Part shown: in pieces, positions 59,136 through 64,000 of the stretch
How positions within the stretch are numbered: position 1 is the first letter of the stretch
Layout: the number at the start of each line of letters is the position of its first letter
DNA from: CALBPI01 sp942491885
Lineage (GTDB): Bacteria > Pseudomonadota > Gammaproteobacteria > Steroidobacterales > Woeseiaceae
DNA length: 64,000 nucleotides
Assembly (NCBI GenBank): GCA_942491885.1
Contig: CALOCQ010000002.1
Coordinates: 124,001-188,000 of the forward strand
Direction of reading: 5' to 3'
Notes under the pieces: model-generated
Told to the model about the DNA's origin: nothing
Databases searched by the model: none
The model's input: only the letters and a program-made list of their open reading frames with translations
Position numbers and translations under genes: made by a program

Positions 59136-60653
59136 TTGACTGACTCATCACTGATCCCCGCGTTGCCGCAACCGGCGCTTCGCAGCAGCCGCGCGACGCC
59201 CACGGAAACCAATCTCAAATCATTCGACGCCGTCATCGTGCTACACGCCGTCGCGAAACTTGCCAACGACAAAAGCCTGCCCGGCAACGGCGTGCTTGCA
59301 GCCATCGCGGCCCGCAATGACGACGACAGCCTGCTGACCGCCGCGTTACCCGCGAGTCCGGCCACCGCGTTGGTGGCCGCGCGAATCGGCAAGAAAGCTT
59401 CACCGTTCGAGCGCGACGTCGTCTGTCGCAAAGCAGCCAGCGCCGTCGGCGTTAGCAGCGCGCGCAAGATAGCGGTGGTGATTGACGAGAGTCTCGATGA
59501 CGCCGCGGGCGCCGCGCGTGCGATCGCCGGCGCGCTGATGTTGGCCGACTTCCGGCTACCAAAATTCCTGAAGTCGCGCGCCAGGCAACCCACGAAAATG
59601 AACATCACGATTTTCGAAGCCGGCAAGACGGCCCAGCAGGAAACGATCGCCAAAGCGCGCGGCAACTGCCTGGCGCGCTGGCTGACGGCGATGCCACCGA
59701 ACAAGCTCGATGCAATCAGCTATCGCCAGGTGACCGAAAAACTCGCCAAACAGAACGGCTGGCAACACCGCTTCCTGTCGTTAGCGAATCTCAAGAAGCG
59801 CGGCGCGGGTGCATTCGTTGCGGTCGCTCAGGGCAACGAAACCAACGACGCCGGCATCGTCCGGCTGAGCTACCGGCCGAAGGGCAAAAAGTCGGCCGGC
59901 AAACCCATCGCGCTGGTCGGCAAAGGCATTATTTTCGATACCGGCGGCACCAACCTGAAGCCGTTTGACGGCATGCTCGGCATGCACGTGGATATGGGTG
60001 GCAGCGCCGTAGCACTCGGCACGCTACTGACGCTCAGCGAGTTGAACTTCAACACACCGATCGATGTCTGGCTGGCAATCACCGAAAACCGTACCGGGCC
60101 GCAAGCCTATAAACCGCAGGACGTGATTACCGCGCTCAACGGCAAGACCATTCAAACCATTCACACCGATGCGGAAGGCCGCATGGTGCTGGCCGATACA
60201 CTGACGCTGGCGGCGCGCGAGAAGCCGGCGTGCATTCTTGATTTTGCGACGTTGACCGGCGCTTGCATCAACGCGGTGACGACACGCTACAGCGGCGTCT
60301 TTAGCAACCGCGCCACGCTGCATCCGCTATTGAAGCGCGCGGGCGTCGCCAGCGGCGAGCGTGTCTGGCCGTTCCCGATTGGGGGCGAGTTTATCGACAT
60401 GCTCAAAAGTGAAACCGCGGACATCAAACAATGTTCGCCCGGTGGTGGCGGCGATCACATCCTGGCGGCAACTTTCCTGGCGGAATTTGTACCGGCGAGC
60501 GTGCCGTGGATTCACATGGATTTATCGGCCTGCGAAAATAAGGGTGGGCTAGGCGCAGTACCGACCGACATCACGGGCTTCGGCGTGCGCTACACGACCG
60601 ACCTGCTGCTTAATCACCGGCGTGAAATCGCTGGCGCCAAGAAATCGGCATGA
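59136..60653 (+). CDS. Second M17-family leucyl aminopeptidase
   Basis: A 505-residue M17 metallo-aminopeptidase. GKGIIFDTGGTNLKPFDGML and HTDAEGRMVLADTL carry the zinc ligands and the catalytic Lys and Arg. The canonical NTDAEGRL is HTDAEGRM here. The N-terminal domain is shorter and less conserved than in PepA. The best start is a TTG at 59136 with AGGA 7 nt upstream (MTDSSLIPALPQ). ATGs at 59064 and 59091 give longer, low-complexity N-termini without a good ribosome-binding site. It diverges from aceE and its end overlaps the RNase T gene by ATGA. Peptide specificity unknown. Confidence 0.9.
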   Translation: MTDSSLIPALPQPALRSSRATPTETNLKSFDAVIVLHAVAKLANDKSLPGNGVLAAIAARNDDDSLLTAALPASPATALVAARIGKKASPFERDVVCRKAASAVGVSSARKIAVVIDESLDDAAGAARAIAGALMLADFRLPKFLKSRARQPTKMNITIFEAGKTAQQETIAKARGNCLARWLTAMPPNKLDAISYRQVTEKLAKQNGWQHRFLSLANLKKRGAGAFVAVAQGNETNDAGIVRLSYRPKGKKSAGKPIALVGKGIIFDTGGTNLKPFDGMLGMHVDMGGSAVALGTLLTLSELNFNTPIDVWLAITENRTGPQAYKPQDVITALNGKTIQTIHTDAEGRMVLADTLTLAAREKPACILDFATLTGACINAVTTRYSGVFSNRATLHPLLKRAGVASGERVWPFPIGGEFIDMLKSETADIKQCSPGGGGDHILAATFLAEFVPASVPWIHMDLSACENKGGLGAVPTDITGFGVRYTTDLLLNHRREIAGAKKSA

Positions 60654-61273
60654 GCAGTTTCGCGATGCGTGATCGCTTCCGGGGTTTCCTGCCGGTTATT
60701 GTTGACGTGGAAACCGGCGGCTTCAACGCCAGCACGGACGCCCTGCTAGAAATCGCCGCGGTTAGCATTGCGGCCGACGATGGCGGGCGAATGACGCGCG
60801 CTGAAACCTGGCGCTACCATGTCAAGCCCTTCCCCGGCGCAAACATGGAGCCGGCGTCGCTGGCCGTCAACGGGATCGACCCGCACCACCCGCTGCGCCC
60901 GGCGATCGACGAACGCGATGCGTTGCAACGTGTGTTCCGCGAAATCCGTGCACAGGTGCGCGAGCACGAATGCACGCGTGCGGTGTTGGTTGGTCACAAC
61001 GCATTCTTCGATCTGAATTTTCTCAACGCGGCAATCGAACGTTGCAAAATCAAGCGCAGCCCGTTCCATCCGTTCTCATGTTTTGATACCGCCACACTGG
61101 GCGGCGTCGCGGTCGGCCAGACCGTGTTGTCGCGCGCGGTGCGCTCGATTAATATCGAGTGGGATGAATCGAAGGCGCACTCGGCGGCTTACGATGCCGA
61201 GCGCACCGCAGATCTTTTCTGTGAAATCGTCAATCGCTTCGAGCCCGTATACCGGGCCAAAGCGCAACTCTAG
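60650..61273 (+). CDS. rnt: Ribonuclease T
   Basis: 3'-5' exonuclease of the DEDDh family that matures tRNA and other stable RNA 3' ends. The 207-residue product has ExoI VIVDVETGGFNASTDALLEI at residues 16-35, ExoII LVGHNAFFDLNFLN near 122 and ExoIII HSAAYDAERTADLF near 181, giving the four acidic residues and His. The block PFHPFSCFDTATLGGVAVGQ distinguishes RNase T from DnaQ. It overlaps the M17 gene (ATGA) and its TAG shares a CTAG with the convergent grxD stop. Confidence 0.95.
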   Translation: MSSFAMRDRFRGFLPVIVDVETGGFNASTDALLEIAAVSIAADDGGRMTRAETWRYHVKPFPGANMEPASLAVNGIDPHHPLRPAIDERDALQRVFREIRAQVREHECTRAVLVGHNAFFDLNFLNAAIERCKIKRSPFHPFSCFDTATLGGVAVGQTVLSRAVRSINIEWDESKAHSAAYDAERTADLFCEIVNRFEPVYRAKAQL

Positions 61274-61587
61274 GCCGCGGTTGCGGTCTCCAGCAAAGGC
61301 TTCAGCTCACCCGACTTGTACATCTCAACGATGATGTCGGAGCCACCGATCAGCTCGCCCTTGATGTAGAGCTGCGGGAAGGTCGGCCAGCTCGAATACA
61401 CCTTCAGGCCTTCGCGGATTTCCTGGTCTTCAAAGATATTGACGTAGGAAAACTCTGTGCCGCAGGCTTTCAGCGCGGCGACCGCCTGCGAGGAAAAACC
61501 GCATTGCGGAAAATCAGGCGTGCCCTTGATGTAGACAATCACCGGGTGGTCGTCGAGTTGTGTCTTGATGCGCTCGTTGATGTCCAT
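61270..61587 (-). CDS. grxD: Monothiol glutaredoxin Grx4
   Basis: CGFS-type monothiol glutaredoxin that binds and transfers a [2Fe-2S] cluster. The 105-residue product has the CGFS motif in FPQCGFSSQAVAALKAC near residues 28-44, VYSSWPTFPQLYIKGELIGG and a C-terminal helix, all diagnostic. The gene follows a small lipoprotein gene by one base. The 3' end overlaps the convergent RNase T gene by 4 nt. Confidence 0.97.
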   Translation of the reverse strand: MDINERIKTQLDDHPVIVYIKGTPDFPQCGFSSQAVAALKACGTEFSYVNIFEDQEIREGLKVYSSWPTFPQLYIKGELIGGSDIIVEMYKSGELKPLLETATAA

Positions 61588-61588
61588 G

Positions 61589-61786
61589 TCAGGTTCCTGT
61601 TTGCGCCGTCAAAGCGGTCGCGTCAAATAAAGAAGTTGCCCTGTCTACACAGTGGGTCTCGCAAGGCGTATTTTCAAGCTGCGCCGATTTCGCCGGTTTT
61701 TTCTTGCCACCGGTCAACAGCGCGGTGCAACCCGCGCTTGTCAGCAAAACGGCTATCAGTGACACGCGTATTGCCGTTGAGCGCAT
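61589..61786 (-). CDS. Small putative lipoprotein
   Basis: A 65-residue product beginning MRSTAIRVSLIAVLLTSAGC, a clear lipoprotein leader with a lipobox (SAGC) at Cys20. The mature part, 45 residues, has two further Cys (PCETHC) and a basic KKKP stretch. It lies one base before grxD with AGGA near the junction and 3 bp after the DUF1289 gene. I do not recognise the family. Operon position and the leader support a real gene, but its small size leaves doubt. Confidence 0.6.
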   Translation of the reverse strand: MRSTAIRVSLIAVLLTSAGCTALLTGGKKKPAKSAQLENTPCETHCVDRATSLFDATALTAQTGT

Positions 61787-61788
61787 AC

Positions 61789-61980
61789 CTAACCGACCTG
61801 CTCATGCGCGGCGGCGCGACGCTCGACGTTCTCAAGCACCAGGCCTTTCTGGCTGTCGTCCATCATCGTCCAGTCGATAATCTCATCCAGACTGCGATAA
61901 CAGCCCATACAAATATCGGCGTCATCCAGCGTACAGATGCTGATGCAGGGCGATTGTGGTGCGTTGGCGGAGTTTGACAT
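61789..61980 (-). CDS. DUF1289 domain protein
   Basis: A 63-residue protein of the DUF1289 family. The Cys-rich block SPCISICTLDDADICMGCYR at residues 10-29 holds the four conserved Cys, expected to bind zinc or an iron-sulfur cluster, followed by the SLDEIIDW motif. Biochemical function unknown. It is the first gene of a run with the small lipoprotein and grxD, and diverges from nadC. A role with grxD in Fe-S or redox chemistry is speculation. Confidence 0.85.
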   Translation of the reverse strand: MSNSANAPQSPCISICTLDDADICMGCYRSLDEIIDWTMMDDSQKGLVLENVERRAAAHEQVG

Positions 61981-62109
61981 AGCTCATACGGGAAAAAATT
62001 CAGGGTGTAGTATGCCGCGCTGCAGCGCCGAGTGAAAGCGTGCGGCTGGCGTATCCGGCGTTGGCGCTGGATAATCCGCTCTATCTGCAATTCCGGACAC
62101 ACCCAACGA

Positions 62110-63003
62110 ATGAAGATCAAGACGCCCAGAAAATCCCGTTTCAATGCGCGCATCAGCAATGACAAGCTGGCCGCAGACCGCACGCGGGCCGTTACTCAGG
62201 CACTGGCGGAGGACGTGGGCTCGGGCGATGTGACCGCGGCGTTGGTGAGTGCGGCACAAATGGCGCAGGCAAGCGTTGTCATGCGCGAAGAGGCCGTGCT
62301 GTGCGGGTGCGACTGGTTCGACCTGGTATTCGCGCAGCTCGACGACGAAATCGAAATCGAGTGGCTTGCCGGGGACGGCGATGTAGTGCCTGCCGGCCAG
62401 ACGGTGTGCAATCTCAGCGGGCCGGCACGCGCGATCCTCACCGGCGAGCGCACCGCGCTCAATTTTCTGCAAACGCTGTCGGGAACCGCCACCATCGCGC
62501 GCCGTTATGTCGCGATTGTCGAGGGCACCGACTGTCGCATCCTCGACACACGCAAGACAATCCCGGGGCTGCGCCTTGCGCAAAAATATGCCGCCAGGAC
62601 CGGCGGCGCTGTGAATCACCGCATCGGCCTGTTCGACGCAATCCTGATCAAGGAAAACCACATCGCGTCCGCCGGCTCCACCGCCGATGCCGTGCGCAAT
62701 GCGCGTGCCGCCAACCCGGCGTTGCCCGTCGAAATCGAAGTTGAGTCCGTCGCGCAAATGCGCGAAGCGCTGGAGACCGGCGTCGAGCGGCTATTGCTCG
62801 ATAATTTCAGTCTCAGCGCGCTCGCCGAAGCGGTCGGGATCAACAGCGCGTCGCCGGACGCGGCCGAGCTCGAAGCCTCCGGCGGCGTCAACATTGATAC
62901 GTTGCGTGCGATTGCCGAGACCGGCGTGGACTTTGTGTCGGTGGGGGCGCTGACCAAGCACGTCAATGCGGTCGACTTCTCGATGCGCTTCGCCTTCGCG
63001 TAG
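62110..63003 (+). CDS. nadC: Nicotinate-nucleotide pyrophosphorylase (carboxylating)
   Basis: Makes nicotinate mononucleotide from quinolinate and PRPP with loss of CO2, in de novo NAD synthesis. With the ATG at 62110 the 297-residue product starts MKIKTPRKSRFNARIS. ALAEDVGSGDVTAALV, GERTALNFLQTLSGTAT, ILDTRKTIPGLRLAQKYA and VNHRIGLFDAILIKENHI are all diagnostic, and the C-terminus SGGVNIDTLRAIAETGVDFV closes the barrel. An upstream in-frame start at 62032 would add 26 residues without support. Confidence 0.96.
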   Translation: MKIKTPRKSRFNARISNDKLAADRTRAVTQALAEDVGSGDVTAALVSAAQMAQASVVMREEAVLCGCDWFDLVFAQLDDEIEIEWLAGDGDVVPAGQTVCNLSGPARAILTGERTALNFLQTLSGTATIARRYVAIVEGTDCRILDTRKTIPGLRLAQKYAARTGGAVNHRIGLFDAILIKENHIASAGSTADAVRNARAANPALPVEIEVESVAQMREALETGVERLLLDNFSLSALAEAVGINSASPDAAELEASGGVNIDTLRAIAETGVDFVSVGALTKHVNAVDFSMRFAFA

Positions 63004-63015
63004 GCCGCTGCCCGC

Positions 63016-64000
63016 TCAGGCGATCGCCTGCATCACCTTTTGCGGCTCGGACACGCCATAGCCTTGCGCGTAGTCGATACCCATTTCGCGCAGCATGTTA
63101 ATGATTTCGGGGTTCTCGGCAAACTCTGCAATGGTCTGCTTGCCGGTCAGGTGGCCGATCTCGTTGATTGATCGCACCATCTCGCGGTCGATCGGGTCAT
63201 GCAGTATTTCTTTGACGAAGCTGCCGTCGATTTTCAGGAAATCGACCGGGAAATGCTTGAGGTATCCGAACGAGGACAGCCCGGTGCCAAAGTCGTCGAG
63301 TGCAAACTTGCAGCCCAGCTCTTTCAGCGCATTGATAAACCGGTTGGCCTGCGAGTAACTCGCGATCGCGGCGGTCTCGGTAATCTCAAAGCAGATTTTG
63401 TCCGGTGCAATACCGCTGGTCTGGAACTGCTCGATCACAAACGGCAGGAACTTCTCGTCACCAAGGCTCTGGCCGGAGAGGTTGATCGAACACATCGACA
63501 ATCTTGCGCGCTCGTCGGCCTCGGACACCAGCCAGCGCAACGCGTTACGAATGACCCAGCGGTCAATGTTGGGCGTGATGCCGTAGCGTTCGGCCGCCGA
63601 AATAAACAGCTCCGGCGAGACCAGCGCGCCGTTCTCATCGCGCATGCGCAGCAGTAATTCGTAATGCGCGCCGGTGTCGGCCTTCTGCAAAGGCAGGATG
63701 GTCTGGCGGAACAACTCGAAGCGATTTTCTTCCAGCGCCGTGTTGATGCGCGCCGCCCACTGCATTTCACGGCGCCGACGCATCATGTCGATGTCGTTCT
63801 CGTGATAGGAATGCACGCGGTTGCGGCCCGCATCCTTGGCAGCCGCGCAAGCGCTGTCCGCCGCCGACAGAATACCGGCAACGTCGTCCGCCTCACCCGT
63901 CGTCAACGGCACCACACCCACGCTGACCGTCAGCCGGAAATTGCGCTCGTCCCAGACGAACTTAAATTCGCCAATGGCCTCGCGCAGCATGTCTGCGGTG
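63016..64000 (-). CDS. GGDEF-EAL domain protein (partial, N-terminus beyond window)
   Basis: The C-terminal 328 residues of a cyclic-di-GMP signalling protein. The visible part begins in a GGDEF domain (RLTVSVGVVPLTTGEADDV, then SAADSACAAAKDAGRNRV), whose GGDEF motif itself is outside. A complete EAL domain follows: the EAL motif reads YELLLRM, then SINLSGQSL, EITE, LDDFGTGLSSFGYL, LKIDGSFV, IAEFAE and AQGYGVSEP. The metal and catalytic residues appear present, so phosphodiesterase activity is likely. The EAL domain is at the extreme C-terminus. The upstream sensor domain cannot be seen. Confidence 0.9.
   Translation of the reverse strand, partial: TADMLREAIGEFKFVWDERNFRLTVSVGVVPLTTGEADDVAGILSAADSACAAAKDAGRNRVHSYHENDIDMMRRRREMQWAARINTALEENRFELFRQTILPLQKADTGAHYELLLRMRDENGALVSPELFISAAERYGITPNIDRWVIRNALRWLVSEADERARLSMCSINLSGQSLGDEKFLPFVIEQFQTSGIAPDKICFEITETAAIASYSQANRFINALKELGCKFALDDFGTGLSSFGYLKHFPVDFLKIDGSFVKEILHDPIDREMVRSINEIGHLTGKQTIAEFAENPEIINMLREMGIDYAQGYGVSEPQKVMQAIA

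Noticed and set aside
1..64000. Prophage, insertion sequence, CRISPR array, tRNA or rRNA genes
   Set aside because: No transposase, integrase, phage structural gene, regularly spaced repeats or tRNA-like cloverleaf was recognised by reading. A covariance or repeat search would be needed to exclude short elements.

Overview
The window is a continuous piece of a compact, GC-rich bacterial chromosome, almost certainly from a free-living gammaproteobacterium. The gene orders support this: queG divergent from nnr, pcnB-folK-dNK-panB-panC, lptF/lptG divergent from pepA-holC-valS, arsC-wrbA-DUF2069 facing hda, DUF2066 divergent from purM-purN, rsxABCDGE-nth, and aceE-aceF-lpdA. A PEP-CTERM-type surface protein and a HEAT-repeat kinase beside two PilT-type ATPases suggest an environmental, probably aquatic lineage near Chromatiales or Woeseia-like bacteria. 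That placement is inference. No rRNA, tRNA, CRISPR array, insertion sequence or prophage was seen.

Layout. 1-3.2 kb: nnr (cut by the left edge), queG and a PPK2 polyphosphate kinase. 3.2-7.6 kb: minus-strand operon for pantothenate (panB, panC), nucleoside salvage (dNK), folate (folK) and RNA polyadenylation (pcnB). 7.7-12.8 kb: an RDD membrane protein, the LPS exporter permeases lptF/lptG, pepA, holC and a small unknown gene. 12.9-19.7 kb: valS and a MoxR-DUF58-transglutaminase (TgpA-like) operon. 19.7-25.5 kb: a UMF1-type transporter, prfC-rimI-family 4 UDG-pssA, and a phosphatidylserine decarboxylase homologue that lacks the Gly-Ser self-cleavage site. 25.6-29.7 kb: proS, a lytic transglycosylase, a DUF4398 protein, arsC-like, wrbA and DUF2069. 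29.7-36.8 kb: hda, an AI-2E-type permease, a PgsA-like enzyme, DUF2066, purM-purN, dcd and apbC. 36.8-41.9 kb: a 337-bp structured leader, a HEAT-repeat Ser/Thr kinase and two PilT-family retraction ATPases. 41.9-51.5 kb: metG, rsxABCDGE, nth, DUF1841 and a membrane-anchored glutamate-synthase-like protein. 51.5-53.0 kb: a strong terminator, a PEP-CTERM-like gene behind a near-consensus sigma-54 promoter in an AT-rich patch, and a single-pass membrane protein of unknown role. 53.0-64 kb: the pyruvate dehydrogenase operon, a second M17 aminopeptidase, RNase T, grxD with two small genes, nadC, and a GGDEF-EAL protein cut by the right edge.

Most of the window is housekeeping. Genes within operons are tightly coupled by ATGA or TGATG overlaps, and several convergent pairs overlap at their stops. 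The parts that look least ordinary are the HEAT-kinase/PilT cluster with its long leader, the PEP-CTERM gene under apparent sigma-54 control, the degenerate Psd homologue beside pssA, and the MoxR-DUF58-TgpA operon.
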